Shown here: positions 48,484 through 59,462 of the stretch, piece by piece | How positions within the stretch are numbered: position 1 is the first letter of the stretch | How the letters are laid out: each line of letters starts with the position of its first letter | Assembly (NCBI RefSeq): GCF_040807025.1 | Contig: NC_090982.1 | Span: 85,499,463 to 85,563,462 of the forward strand | Length of the DNA stretch: 64,000 bases | Direction of reading: 5' to 3' | From: Struthio camelus | Lineage: Eukaryota > Chordata > Aves > Struthioniformes > Struthionidae | Notes under the pieces: generated by a model | What the model saw: the letters and a program-made list of their open reading frames with translations, nothing else | Databases searched by the model: none | What the model was told of the DNA's origin: nothing | Made by a program: the position numbers and the translations under genes

Positions 48484-48627
48484 GCCGCGCGCCGCTGGCG
48501 TGGGCCGGCCGGAGCCGGGAGGGGATGGAAGGGGGGGATGAACGACACCTCGCCACGGGCCACGGAGGGGCGACGGCGGTGGCCTGGGGGGGGGATAGGG
48601 CTCGGCGCGGCAAGGGGCCGAGGCCGG

Positions 48628-48647
48628 ACTACATCTCCCAGCAGGGC
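48628..48647 (+). promoter_or_regulatory. ZNF143/STAF promoter element
   Basis: ACTACATCTCCCAGCAGGGC matches the conserved promoter motif ACTAYRNNNCCCR exactly and continues the longer ZNF143 consensus (ACTACAATTCCCAGCATGC) with few differences. This motif is strongly enriched just upstream of starts of housekeeping genes. Its position 25 bases before the ATGGCGGC element fixes the probable core promoter here. Confidence 0.75.
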
Positions 48648-48651
48648 TCGG

Positions 48652-48660
48652 AATGGCGGC
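48652..48660 (+). promoter_or_regulatory. YY1-type element overlapping a possible start codon
   Basis: AATGGCGGC contains the ATGGCGGC core shared by YY1 sites and TISU-type translation starts, which typically lie just downstream of transcription starts of TATA-less genes. The flanks do not fit the full TISU consensus. Confidence 0.5.
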
Positions 48661-48834
48661 GGCCGGCGGGGCGGAGCGGGGCGGGGCGGAGCGGAGCCGG
48701 CGCGTCCCTCCGCCCTCGCCGGGTGTCTGCGGACGGGCGGGCGGCACCCATGAGCCTCCCGGCGGCGATCTGACACGGCCGCCGCTGCCCGGCCGCGGGG
48801 GCCGCGCCGCCTCGGCCCGCCGCAGCGCAGCACG
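48653..48834 (+). CDS. Candidate first exon of the rightward gene, possible N-terminus (partial)
   Basis: The ATG at 48653 has G at -3 and G at +4 and opens 60 codons plus two bases up to a good donor (GCACG followed by GTGAGG, intron from 48835). The peptide starts MAAAGGAERGGAERS and is Ala/Gly/Arg/Pro-rich throughout with no domain. This is usual both for disordered N-termini and for translated 5'UTR. Unspliced, the frame stops right after the donor (R, TGA). A second ATG at 48750 opens a seven-codon upstream frame (MSLPAAI) that ends before the donor, and this argues that the exon may instead be 5'UTR. No continuing exon is identified to the right, so the product is unknown. The exon itself is well supported by promoter motifs and donor; its coding status is not. 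Confidence 0.35.
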
Positions 48835-48883
48835 GTGAGGAGCGGAGGGGAGGGCGCGGGGGAAGCGGAGGTGGGTCGGGGTT

Positions 48884-48898
48884 GGGGGGGGGGGGGGG
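48884..48898 (+). repeat. Poly-G run (15 G)
   Basis: Homopolymer of 15 G at the start of the presumed intron 1. Such runs are error-prone in sequencing, and the true length may differ. Confidence 0.8.
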
Positions 48899-49029
48899 AG
48901 ACCGGATCGGCGGCGACGCGGTGTGTGTGGCGGCGGCCGGGCGGGTTGAGGTGGCCGCGGCGGGGCCGGGCAGCTGAGGGCGGGCGGTGATGCCGCTCGC
49001 AGCCCCGCCGGGCCGCGCCGCCGCTGGAG

Positions 49030-49190
49030 ATGACACAGCAGCTGGCGGAGCGCGGCCCGGCCCGCGGGGGCCTTGCCGCCTGCGCCACCTTCCCCGCCGC
49101 CGCCACCACCGCCACCGCCGCCCCTTCCTCCCGGCCCGGCGCCCTGGCCGTCGGGGGCGCCTTTCTCTGCCCCCGCCGCCCCCTCAGCGG
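49030..49190 (+). other. Candidate alternative first exon
   Basis: An ATG at 49030 (GAGATGA context) opens 53 codons plus two bases (MTQQLAERGPARG...) up to a donor (AGCGG followed by GTGAGC, intron from 49191). The peptide becomes Ala/Thr/Pro-rich over a short (CCGCCN)n stretch. It lies 200 bases beyond the first donor, so it would need its own start or an acceptor; 'gccgctcgcag' ending about 49001 is a poor acceptor. It may equally be plain intron sequence in the island. Confidence 0.22.
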
Positions 49191-49850
49191 GTGAGCAGGA
49201 TCCCCGAGCTCCCCAGGCTCCTTCCCCCGCCCTGCCCGCCGCCTCGGAGGACGGACGCGTCCGAGACCCCCGTCCCCGTCCGAGGCCCTGAAGGAGGTTT
49301 CGCCCTTCTCAAGCCCGGCTTGTTCCAGCTCGCCGGACGCCTCGCGCTCTTTGTTCGCAGCTTGGGGCTTGCGGCAGGAGACATAATGGAGTTAAACGTA
49401 TCCAGGCTGCTCCGAGGGAAGTTTGGTCTCCTGACTGCTTGGTTTCTAGAACCGGACTTGTGCTGCTGTGTGTGCGCGTTGGTTTTTTTTTTTTATTTAA
49501 ATTATTATTAATTTCTCCCCCCTTTACTCGCAGCGCGCCGCCGCCGCCGCAACGTTTTCTCCACGCCGCGAAAAATAGCGCGTTCTGCTTTCTCGCGCCC
49601 TCGCCGGGAGCGGTGGTGATGCCCGCCACGGGGCCGTTTCTTGGAGCCCGAGCTTCGGCAGGGGCTCTCGGGGCTGCTCGGTTTTCGCTCCGCCGCCTCG
49701 GCCAGCGGACGGCTTGGCTAAGTGCGGGGCTGGCGCCGGCGCTCGCTCTCGCTGGTTTGAAAGGCAGCGGTCCAGAGCTTTCTGGAGACGAAAGCGCCGC
49801 GACTCGAAGGCGGGAGGGAAGGGATAGCTGAACCGGTCAGATGTAAGGGC

Positions 49851-50876
49851 GCAGCCCGTGCGGCAGTCACTGCGGTTCGTTGTTACCCCGTCTGCAGCAA
49901 AATTGGAAGTCGGTTCTGTGCCCATAGCAAAGCATTGGGGCAAAACTATTAAGTCACTGGCAGTTCAGGCGAACGCAAATGTCGAACTCAATTTTCTGTT
50001 TCAGAGCTTAGCGTTAGGTCAGTGGTTTTTCAGCGGTCTTAGATGTATAGACCTGAAAATTCCTCTTTCTGGCCCATGATGTGGTGAATTTCAGCTTGCC
50101 GGTTATAGTCCTCTTTGCTGTTGCTGATCTCTTATAGATCGTCGAAGGGCCCTGGGGGTCCTCGGTGCCCAGGCTGAAAATCTCCATGTCTTTTAAAAAC
50201 TTCTTTAACGGTAAGCCTTTCTACTGAGATCCCAGTTTGACTCCTTGGAAAAATTGCCGTTTGGTTTGGAGCCGAGACAGAAGTGAGGGGCTCCCGTCTC
50301 TTGAAAAGCTCTTTCATGCTCTCAGCGCGGCCCTGGGCTCGGTTGTAGCAGACAAGGACTGACTAGAGACTGTTTTTATTTTCCCGCAGAGGCACCGTGG
50401 ACGTGCGCAGTCCCAGCCCGGTGTGAATGACAGTATGGTACAACCTGCTCACATGGGCACCAAGTTTGTTAGCGGCCCGGGCAAGGCTGGCGATCAGAAG
50501 CCATTTGTGCTGTTCTCCACCTGTGCCAGGCCACACATCTCTGGGGCCTAAGTGCGTTCAGGTGCCTTTATTTTTTTTGATGTATCAAGACATGCTGAAT
50601 GTCTGGAGGCACAGTTGCTAGATAGGCCCTGGCATCCCAGTGCCTCAAAAATCAGCCCTTTGAGCTGTATTTTGTAAAATGAGGCTTAAGATTTGGCTCA
50701 CAGGGCTGTTGGAAAGTGTGGTCTCGCTCCAGGCAAAGTGGAGGTAGCAGCATGGATGTTTTCTGATGTAACCAGCTCACCCCTGTCCCAGGAGGAAATT
50801 CCCCAGGAGTGAATTCTCCAGAGGAAGTCATGCTTCCTATCTTCCTCCCCACTTCTGCCCTTGCAGAATAGAAGAT
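49851..50876 (+). other. Presumed intron 1; one strong acceptor-like site
   Basis: No repeat family was recognised. The most exon-like signal is a strong polypyrimidine acceptor (ending ...tttcccgcag at 50389). It is followed by a 53-codon open frame to 50551, but there is no good donor and no recognisable protein. Joining it to the 48834 exon leads to a stop within about a dozen codons, so it is not supported as coding. Confidence 0.35.
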
Positions 50877-51313
50877 TGGAGTGAGTTCAGCAAAGGGCCA
50901 CACACACATGGTTAAGGGGCTGGAGCATCTCTCATGGGAGGAGAGGCTGAGAGAGCTGGGACTGTTCAGGCTAGGGAAGAGAAGGTCTTACCAATGCGTA
51001 TAAATACCTGATGGGAGGATGTCGAGAGGACGGGGCCAGACCCTTCTCCGTGGTGCCCAGTGACAGGATGAGAGGCAGCAGGTACAACCTGGAACACTTG
51101 AGATCCATCTGAACATAAGAAAACACTTTTTCAGTGTGAAGGTAGCTGAGCACTGGAAGAGGTTGCCCAGAGAAGTTGTGGAGTCTCCATCCTTGGAGAT
51201 ATTCAAAACCCGACTGGACGCAGTCCTGGGTAACGTGCTTTAGGTGACCCTGCTTGAGTAGGAGGGTTGGACCAGATGATCTCCAGAGGTGCCTTCCAAC
51301 CCCAGCTATTCTG
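50877..51313 (+). mobile_element. CR1 LINE, 5'-truncated 3' end
   Basis: About 435 bases match the 3' end of avian CR1 in order. The blocks are 'gagttcagcaaagggccac', 'ctggagcatctctcatgggaggagaggctgagagagctggg', 'ataaatacctgatgggagg', 'tggtgcccagtgacaggatgagaggcag', 'gaggttgcccagagaagttgtggagtctccatccttggagatattcaaaa' and the terminal 'ttggaccagatgatctccagaggtgccttccaacccc...attctg'. Only the distal ORF2 end and 3'UTR are left, the usual result of incomplete reverse transcription, so the copy is inactive. Identity to the family is high by eye, much higher than for the MIR remnants, so it is fairly young. It lies sense to the presumed host gene. Confidence 0.93.
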
Positions 51314-53540
51314 CACGAGACATCTTCCTCCGTGTCCTGCTGTGCTGCTGAATGTACTCATGCGTGCTGAACGTATTCAGTGTATTCTAGCTCCTTTAGG
51401 CCAAGCAGGGGACGTGGCCTTGCCCTGCCCCCCCGAGGAGTTGTTGAGTGCACTCCTGAGCTAAGGGGTACAGCTGCAGGGACACTGCAGTAGCTCTGAG
51501 GGCTGTGGAGGTGCAGGACCGATGGGAGCATCGGTCAAAGGCTGCTCCTCCGGTGCTTGGGACCAGACTAGCATGAAGGCAGTTTCTGGGAAAGGTGGGA
51601 TGTTGCCTTCATCCATGTGCCAGGCTCTGGTGGGGACAGGGTGAATTCCCTCTGCTGACTGCAGCTAGGCTGGGCTTCCCCAGATGATGGCTTTTTTAGA
51701 CCTAGATGATCTAGCAGTTAACTTCACAAGGATTTTTTTTTCCCCCTAAGAAATGTGGCCTCTTCACCTGGGAGGATCACTGGGCTATGGTGTCCCTCTG
51801 AATCTTCCCTCTGCCCCAGCTGTTGAGAGATGGTGCCGCAAAGGAGGAATGCAGCGTGAATTCTTTGTTGTTCCTCTTGCATCTAAGCTTACTCTGGCCA
51901 TGGGAAAGTGTCTCTCGCTCAATCCAGAAGAGACATTTACTACTGCATTACTGCCTAGGGAAGGCAGCTGTTGTTTTGGCCTGTAATTTGATGTGAGGAC
52001 TAGGCTGGGAGTCTCCAGACAGGAATGGTGCAAATCTAGGGCTGCAATACTGTTCCCACAGGTGGCTTTTCACATACAGCTTTTCCTCAGACAACTTTAT
52101 TAGATTAAAAAGAGCCAGGTACCACTTCCCAGAGGTCGCACAATAGGAACAGGGGATATTATGTCTTGTGCCTTTCTGTAGAAATCGTTGCTTCTCTGAA
52201 ACGAGTTGTTTCCAGGTGTGCATGCCTGTCTGTAGCACCTTCCCTCCCACTTTTGCTGCAAAGACGGTGTGAGGGAAGGGATTTGCTGCTCATAAATGTT
52301 ACTCTTCCTCCTTTGCTTGAATGGGTATAAACTCAAACGTAAAATCGCAGCCAGCCGACAGGAGTCCTGGGAGCCCAGAACTGGGGCGGGTCTGAGTCCA
52401 GCCTCCCAGCAGAAGAACTGCACCAGGTAGCTCGCCAGAATCGTAGCGTGGTTGGTGAAGGTTTTCCCCTGCGTGAGCTGTAAGGTTCGTCTTGTTCTGG
52501 AGTTTCATGTGATAGATGTAGAGGAGCTGCCTGCCCACAGCATGCTTCAGTCTCCCGAAACAGCCGTGCAACCTTACCAGCTGGCTGGGTATCATTAGTT
52601 ATTATCGCGGCAAAAGAGGGACGTTCCCTGTTGTCCCTCCCTGCCGTGCTGTGCCGCTGCCCACGCACGCGGCGGTTGGCTGGATTTGTCAGGATTATTG
52701 CGAATCGCTGCTCCCTCTGGGGCGACACCTTGGACACTTGGAGGCTGGGAGTAAGCAGCAGTCTCCAAAAGGTTCATCTGGGCTGTAGCCCGTGGCCTAC
52801 CTGTATTCGAGGAGCTCTCGGGAGAGTGGCTGTGGACAGCCGTGAGCTGTAGGCTGAGTATCCCCACTTCAGTACCTGGGGTGGGATTACTGTAGTGGAA
52901 GTCTTTAATAACAAGAGATATGGAAGTAAACAGAAGATACGTTGAGCTCCCAGGTTATTTCTTTCAACTCAAAGATGCTGGGTTACCAGATTCAGACCAG
53001 GGAGGACTTTTCGGTGGTGGAAGTCACCTGAGAGCCTGGCCCTCAGCAGCGTGGCAGACGGATGCCATGCGTGGTAGAAGGGGAAATATCCCTCCCTGGT
53101 TACGGCTTTTGTGACCCTCACAAGCAAACATTCACGCTTTGTCTCCAGCAAGTGGAAGAAAACATTTTGTTGTGGTAATGCACGTTATTTTTCCCCGTGA
53201 GGGCTATAACGGATTTGCTCTGCAAGCAGCTTTCCTTCCTGGTCCTGAGGAGCAAGGTGCAAAACTTTGCAGCAAATTTTATTCCCTCAAGCCTTGAGTA
53301 AGATTTGTAGACTGCGGTTTTGCCGTGTTGTATGTTATCTTTGGCAGCGATATGAATGTTTTCTGTTTTGGGAAGCACAGGCTGTGTTTGTATTTAAATC
53401 TCTTTTCCTCTGACCTCTGTGGAGTGTGAGCCCTCCTTCCTACAGAGGTACTGTCCTGGAGGGCTCTGTGAATTTACTGTGTCACTTTTAAAGAACTGTG
53501 GGAATAACAGTGTGGTCCTGCTCTTCGGAAACTTTTTTTT
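51314..53540 (+). other. Presumed intron 1, nothing recognised
   Basis: No paired splice signals enclosing a recognisable product, no RNA gene and no clear repeats. Confidence 0.4.
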
Positions 53541-53544
53541 AATC

Positions 53545-53790
53545 AGAAGATCTCAAAATGCTTTTAAAGGAAAGCAGGTGAGCAATGGTTGAATGCTGCA
53601 GGTAAGAGAATGAGGTGGGGAAGTGATTGATCTCGCGTGAACCAGCAGGTGAACAGGAGGGTAGAGCCGAGCACTCGGGAGCTCCCCGGGCCGGGCTGAG
53701 GCTCTGGGAGTCTGGAAGAGTTGTTTGGGGAATTGTTGGAGGAGACATTGAATCCCAGTCCTCCCTCCGCCTCTGCTGTCTGACCAGTGA
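53545..53790 (+). repeat. MIR-type (amniote) SINE remnant, very diverged
   Basis: 'agaagatctcaaaatgctttta' resembles the segment 'ggatctcaaagcgctttaca' found upstream of the MIR core in amniote MIR elements. Some 200 bases later 'gaatcccagtcctccctccgcctctgctgtctgaccagtgagc' resembles its distal 'gaacccaggagtcctgactcccagcccctgctctaaccactaga'. The core between is hard to align. An exon-like AG...GTAAGA pair at 53546/53602 lies within it and is probably coincidental. Confidence 0.35.
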
Positions 53791-54879
53791 GCTCTGCATT
53801 TGCAAGGAGCTCTGTAAGAGGAGCAAGATAGCCAAGATGTCTGACTTGTTTTTGCAAGGTTATTCTCGTAGCTGAGTCAGGCTAGGGTGCAAATTGGATG
53901 GGAATCGCCTATGGAAGGTTCCTAAGTGCTGTAAAAAATGATGTCCAAATAGGCTTAATAGCTATTAGCTCTTGATCCAAATCGGGGGAGGAAGATGATG
54001 AGGTCCTGAGCTTTTTCTGCAGATGTCCCTCCTTTAGCGCTCATTTTTGGAAGATAAAAATACCCTTTTTTTGTTCTTTGAGCATCCCAGTTTGTTTCTG
54101 GGAGAAGTGCTCCATTGTTTTTGTTCTGCTGTGGTTTCTTGGCAGCTGAAGACAAATTTTGCCGTTCTGACTCTCCCCTTCTCTCTCATTTTAGGTGTCT
54201 CTCTCCTGTTACCCGTAGCTGCTGGTTTTGGGGCTGCTCAGTCTGTTCCCAGCAGGAGCAGTTTGAAATCCATGTTGTTATTGCCAGTTTAAATGTTGCC
54301 CTTAGGTCTCTGAAGAGTGGAAAGGAGACCCTCCTGAACCTTATTTAATTTCATGCTCTTGCTGCTCAAGTGAGTCTTTGGCAAGGCTCTGTGTATCTGT
54401 GACAAGCTACACCTAAAAGTACACTACGACCCTATGGTTTCTATGGAAGCTGGGTGCAGGAGATTAGCTATTTCAGGAGCTGCTTTGGGCGCGCTTAGCA
54501 TATTACCTGAATATTTTTACTAAAATGCAGAGCAGTGAGATGTTGCTAATTGTTTTGTTGTTGTTCAGTTTAGCAGAAACATTCAGATATTTACGTGACG
54601 TTGTTAAGCTCCAGAGTTAACAGCCTGCTGGTGTGATTGGAGTAGCTCATGCTCTTTGTCAAGCTGGGGGAAGGAAAACTGTTTCTGTCGAGAAAATCTG
54701 TGGAAATGTTGAGGCTTATGGACAGGTAATCTCCATGAAGTGCTTTGGATGTCCCTGTGAAACACTCTGTAGAAGGTACAGTTGTGATACTTGAGTATAA
54801 CTACAGGGCTTTTCTGAGTCGTCAGAAGTAAAAGGCTAATGGAGCTAAATAATAATTTTCTGTTTATTTAGAAGCCTTG

Positions 54880-54939
54880 CTATTTTTTATACATAAATTT
54901 ATATAATATTAAAAAAAATATATTTATAAATACATATAG
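54880..54939. repeat. AT-rich low-complexity tract
   Basis: Sixty bases of almost pure A and T with many TATA-like words. Confidence 0.7.
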
Positions 54940-56970
54940 TCATTCACAACTTAGAAGGTGCCTTCCTTACACTCCTCAGAGAAATATACTTATTGGTCAA
55001 TTCCAGCTGAAAATGGGGGTGACATTAAGACTGGGCGTTCCCAAAACCTCTGTGCACTTAACAGTCAGCTTTCCTTCTGAAAAGAAAAGCTTTATTTCTT
55101 CCACAGCTGCCTTGGGCTGTCCCATGGTCGCTCTTGGCTCACTGGGCTGGAATCCTGCATAGTCATCGTCAGTCTTTGCCAATGCAGAGATCTCTAAAAA
55201 GCAGCCAGTAATGGGGATGATGTCTCTGTAAAGAATTTGAGATCTTTGCTTTCCCGAGTTAACTTTGAGAGATTCCTTTGGTGTAGGCCACGGACCTCTA
55301 AGGCTTCAGGGACCACAGGTTGGGCAGGAGTATTCTCATACTTGCTTCAATACATACTTGCGTTACCTAACTTCTATTTTTTCCCTTACAGAGGCAACCC
55401 TTAGCCTCCTTTTTCACCCAGTAGTAAAGCATGTGGCCGTCGTGGTAAAGGAGAGAAATCCCCAGTTTCCTTGTAGTAGGAGAAGCTGTGGTGACACAGT
55501 TGCACTCCTCTGACAGGTGGGACAGGATTTGGTGCAGCGTGGACAGCATATGGAGAGGAGTCTACCACAGAGTGCTTAATAACACATGGCAATTTAGAGA
55601 GGGCGTCTCCTCTGTGGACCACAAGCGTTAATCCGGCCTTGCCGTCTCCTCCAGCGTTCGTAAACATTATCATCTGCCGCGAACAGATGGCAGGACCAAA
55701 AGGGTTGCAAGTGGGATGACTTGTCCGTGGTCAAGACTTGTCCTTGGCATGTCTGTGGCTGAGCCGGGACTCGGAGTTGGGCGTCCCAGGTCCCTGTTTG
55801 CCGCGGCAAGGGGAAGAGCCGAGGGGGGTGCGTGGCTGGGAGGTGCTGGCCTTTCCCTTCATGTCAAGTCTTGCCCAGCTTAGCCGAGGAAGGACTCAGG
55901 TGCCCACGAGCTTGTCACTTCTTGCCAACTATTTTAATTGGTCTTAGGATAGGAAAAAAAAAATCCCTCTCCTTATGGAGCTTGCTGTGAATGCAGCTCC
56001 CTCGGACTGATTTATACAGCCTGCCCTTGCCATGGGAAAGCTTAGCTGCCGCAGGAGCTGCCTTCCCTGAGTCAAAGCAGGACCTGCAGGGAGACGTGTG
56101 TGGTTGCCATCAGCTTGCCCGTGACAGGGACCCTGATCGCTGAGGTTGCTTCGGTTTGTAATTAATTTTAAACAAAAGCTTCAGAACTTGCAAAATCCTG
56201 GAGGCACTGTCGAGGATGATTTCACTTAGCCTGTTTTCACCGAGACTTCAGCACTGCTGCCCTCTTGGCAAGAGCAGGTTTTTGGCTACACCTGGGGCAC
56301 GCACTTGCTTTGCGGTTGTGTGTGCCAGACCCACGGAGGAAAAATAGCTTCTGTAGTGGCAGGTGTTACGTTCTGCTGCACGCCTGTTCGCTTCGGGTTG
56401 TTAAATGCCTGGGAGAAGCTGGCATTGAAAGCCGAGTTGGAGCAGCGATGTGCCTCCCTTCACTAGCGGTTGTATTTGGGGCCATTCCTTCACCGGGCAG
56501 GTTGTGGTAGCTGGTGCAGGGAAGCGAGAGGTGGGGTTGGCACTTGAGGAGCAGCGTGGGAGGTGGTGGAGCAGAAGTGCTTCATGTTGTCTCAGGTGTG
56601 CGGCTGCTCAGCTGCATCCGTTCGGGGGAAGCCGGACTCTCTGATCAGCTATGTCTTGCAATGCTGCAAGGATGACGGTTGGGTCCCCTCAGGCCATCCC
56701 CAAATTAGTAGGAAAAGGTCAGGAGAAGTTCTGGAGAAGGTGAAGACTTTACACTGGAAACAGCTTGTGCAAAACGTAGGTATGACTTTCTGAGTTTTGA
56801 ATCTCTTGTGTTTGCAAAGACGGACTTGTCGTATTTGATCATTACAGCTTTTTAATGCTTTTGAACCGGAACAAAAATACATCAGAGAGATTTCTTGAGT
56901 CTTGGGTGTCATGATCACTAAGCAGGCATCCCTCGCTCGTGAAACTTGCGTGCTGCGCTGAGGGAAGCAT
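54940..56970 (+). other. Presumed intron 1, nothing recognised
   Basis: No gene or repeat was recognised. A weak exon-like segment around 56690-56771 ends at a GTATGA donor but has no identifiable product. Confidence 0.35.
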
Positions 56971-56976
56971 CGTTGG

Positions 56977-57075
56977 CCCTGTACTACAGGTTGGGAAACT
57001 GAGGCAGGACAGCAGTGACTTACCTAAGATGCTACAATGAGCTGGTTGCAAAAGCCCACGTCCTCTGTGGCTCCG
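56977..57075 (+). repeat. MIR SINE remnant
   Basis: 'tactacaggttgggaaactgaggcaggacagcagtgacttacctaagatgctacaatgagctggttgcaaaagcccacgtcctc' follows the MIR core from 'ttttacagatgaggaaactgaggc' through 'gtgacttgcccaaggtcac' to the distal segment. Colinearity over about 90 bases makes this one of the clearest SINE remnants in the window. Confidence 0.65.
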
Positions 57076-57672
57076 AGGGTGAAGCAGGGCGTTATTGCGT
57101 TGCATGAAATCTGAACTCGGGTATCCCTTTGCAGAGCTCTGTTCTCCCGCAGCACTGGCTACAAACCGTGTTTCTGCCACGAACCAGGCCGTGAGCACTG
57201 CAGCAAGGTCTTTGTTTTGGGACTAGCAGCATCTTCAGACTGTTCTGAAGAGCGTTGTGGTCTGCAAAAACACGTTTTAGGAAATAGCTAATGGGGGATC
57301 TTGCAGGAATAACCTTAGATTAAATTTTAAAGGTTTTTTTACTGGCTCCGGGCCTTTGTTTCCCTGTCAATACGCACTGCTGTCTGTTATCCGAGATTGT
57401 CATAGCTGATACTGAGAGAGAACCAGAGCCCTTGACAGTGCCTCTCTGCAAGCCAGCTTTCGCTGAGCGCACCTCCACGGGTTGCTGCGGAGCCTTTGAT
57501 CTAACCATCCTGCTGAGGAGCAACCTGTCGTTTCCCATACCATCGTTCAAATTTCCCATTGGCTACGTACTGGGAAGGGAGTGAGGACAGATTTGTTTTG
57601 CTTTTTCCAAGATCGAAATGGGGGAAGAATGTTCTTTTTCCCAGGCTAAAATTGGTGGCAGCATGGTGAACG

Positions 57673-57711
57673 TTTGCCTCAGTTTTCCAATGAGTTGTAA
57701 AGGAGATGAAT
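57673..57711 (-). repeat. MIR core fragment, antisense
   Basis: 'tgcctcagttttccaatgagttgtaaaggagatga' matches the reversed MIR core 'tgcctcagtttccccatctgtaaaatggggataa'. Confidence 0.5.
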
Positions 57712-58106
57712 TGTCCTGCAGAGCAGTGTGCGCTCCGGTCACCATTGGGACTTCGTTATAGAGGAGATGCCATCAGCTGGCTTAAAAGCGGAGGTCTGGG
57801 CTAGTGGTGGCCATGCTGGAGAAGGGTCCTGGAGAGCGGGGAAGGCTGTGCTGGTGCTGGGTGCTGTGGTCAGAGCAGAGCGCTGAGAGCGAGCAGAGCC
57901 TCGGAGAAGTAAGCGCTTTTCTGGAGTCAGTCTGCGACGGGTGTTTTGCTTTGGGATGTGACGTCTCCGTGTGTCAGTTGGCCAGAAGCGAATTCCCACC
58001 GCGAGCCAGAGGATTCCTGGGCTCTACATCTTGACAGCGATGAAGCAGGAACACGGCACCCCTCTGTAGCTGGAAGAGGATTTTAATAGCTTGCCAGTAT
58101 TGCCAT

Positions 58107-58132
58107 CACAAACACCATCTTTGGTGTTTGTG
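58107..58132. repeat. Perfect 11-bp hairpin, 4-base loop
   Basis: CACAAACACCA, loop TCTT, then TGGTGTTTGTG. The stem does not extend beyond 11 pairs, so it is too short for a microRNA precursor. Confidence 0.6.
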
Positions 58133-59362
58133 CGAGAGAGAAAAAGAAATCAGGAACTGTTGTTGTGGTTCAGTTGATGTCTAATAATAGAAAAATGTTT
58201 TATGTTGAAAATATTTATTTGCTTTGTATGGTAAGAAGAGATTGGGGCTGAAAGCCTGTGTCCGCAGGAGCTATATTCACTTAGAAAAACTCGGAAGTAT
58301 GTATCGGCAATCCAAGAGGTTCCTTTTCCTAGTTGGGTGATCGACTTGGAGACAGACGTTTGATTAAGCTCTCCTCGGACTCGGGAAGCCGGGCTGTCCG
58401 TCTTGTAACTCGCGTCAATAATGGTGCAGCGTTTTTGCGCCTGGAAGCTTTGCAGTTGTACGTGGAGGCTCGTGGTGCTTTTTGAAATTACTTTTTAGCC
58501 ACATGCGCTTTTCATCGGTGCGTGCTGGTAAATTAATTCGGTTTCATTTTCAGGGGGTTATAAACTGTTTGCTTTGAAAGCATGGCAAAGAGGATCTCCC
58601 TTTTTGGTCGTTAAGTTAACGGAGCAGTCAGTGTGTTGGAGGTCTGCAGCTGCAGGAGGAGGGAATTCATTTAAAGGGAGGGTCTGGTTTGTTTTTTTTT
58701 TTTCCCCCTTCTCCTTTCTCCAAGCCCAATTCAGATGATGATTTTTTTGCAGGAGCATGGCAGAAGTTCAGGCCATTTATTCTTCAGTTTATTTTTTGTG
58801 TCGTGAGAAGCCCCTCTGCACATTTGGTTTCTTTAAATAGTGACTTGACATCTCTCTCTTCTTGTATCGGCTTTTTTAAGCACGACCACTTTGTCTTCTT
58901 TCAAAATATGACCATAAAACTGCACTTTGGCAGGCTGCTCAGACGTCGGACCTGGGATTAGTTGACTGTGATGTTTCATCATGGCAGCTATGAATCCATA
59001 ATCTGATCACTCCTGGCCTTTGGAAGAAGAGCGAGTCTATTAAAACTCACAGAGAGGCCCATCTCTGCAAGGTGCACAGCCCTGCCGTGCTCACGGAGTC
59101 ATGACGCTGAAGGGCTGTTTTGGAAATCCAGCTAAGAGATTGGTTCTGTACTGGAGCCTCTCAGGGCTGTTGCAATGAAGTGATAGATAGCTTTTTTTTT
59201 TTCCCCCCGCCAGGATCACTCGCCTCTAACAGGCTGAGCTGTCAGAAGAGCATGTTTTATAAGCATTTCAAACAAGTATTTTTTTTTTAAGCTGGCAGTG
59301 TTGCTAGTGTACCCTTAGGATTTATTTACATTTGGCTGACCGATATTATCTCTACTATGCAG

Positions 59363-59462
59363 CATGTAGGAACCTCAGCCCTGGCCTGCTACCCAGCAGT
59401 GGGCTGGCGCTGCACAAATACTAAACACAGGGATGGATCCTGCTTCAAAGAACTTAAAATCT
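59363..59462 (+). repeat. Amniote MIR-like repeat (MIR1_Amn-type)
   Basis: 'ggaacctcagccctggcctgctacccagcagtgggctggcgctgcacaaata' and 'acagggatggatcctgcttcaaagaacttaaaatctt' match in order a widespread amniote repeat segment whose consensus I recall as '...tgtgctaggcgctgtacaaacacag...gacagtccctgccccaaagagcttacaatct'. The assignment is from memory of that pattern; the family name is tentative. Confidence 0.55.

Larger units (their letters stand above)
48162..48600 (-). ncRNA. Candidate divergent promoter-associated transcript, exon 1
   Basis: A good minus-strand donor (CGCAG followed by GTACGC, exon end 48162) lies about 450 bases on the far side of the ZNF143/GC-box core. Divergent non-coding transcripts with a spliced first exon are common at island promoters. 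The upstream end is a guess. The minus-strand frame across it is open but has island-type composition and no recognisable domain. Confidence 0.22.
47930..49850. promoter_or_regulatory. CpG island 2, promoter of a rightward gene
   Basis: About 1.9 kb of GC-rich, CpG-dense DNA. Core promoter motifs cluster in 48400-48700: an ETS/GABPA site (CCGGAAG, 48410-48416), a ZNF143 site (48628-48647), a YY1-type ATGGCGGC (48653-48660) and tandem GC boxes (about 48668-48695). There is no TATA box, which is normal for a housekeeping-type island promoter. Plus-strand donors follow with exon ends 48834 and 49190. A minus-strand donor (exon end 48162) suggests an additional divergent transcript. Long frames on both strands, including a 358-codon minus-strand frame, are open because of GC content and are not taken as genes. 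Confidence 0.85.

Noticed and set aside
48039-49115. 358-codon minus-strand frame
   Set aside because: It lies entirely in CpG island 2, is Pro/Arg/Ala/Ser-rich with no domain, crosses the plus-strand promoter motifs and the 15-bp tandem repeat, and is one of several overlapping open frames caused by GC content.
50390-50551. 53-codon open frame after a strong acceptor
   Set aside because: No good donor, no recognisable protein, and joining it to the first exon gives an early stop.
53547-53601. 55-base exon-like segment with strong acceptor and GTAAGA donor
   Set aside because: It coincides with a diverged amniote SINE segment, and the frame does not encode anything recognisable.
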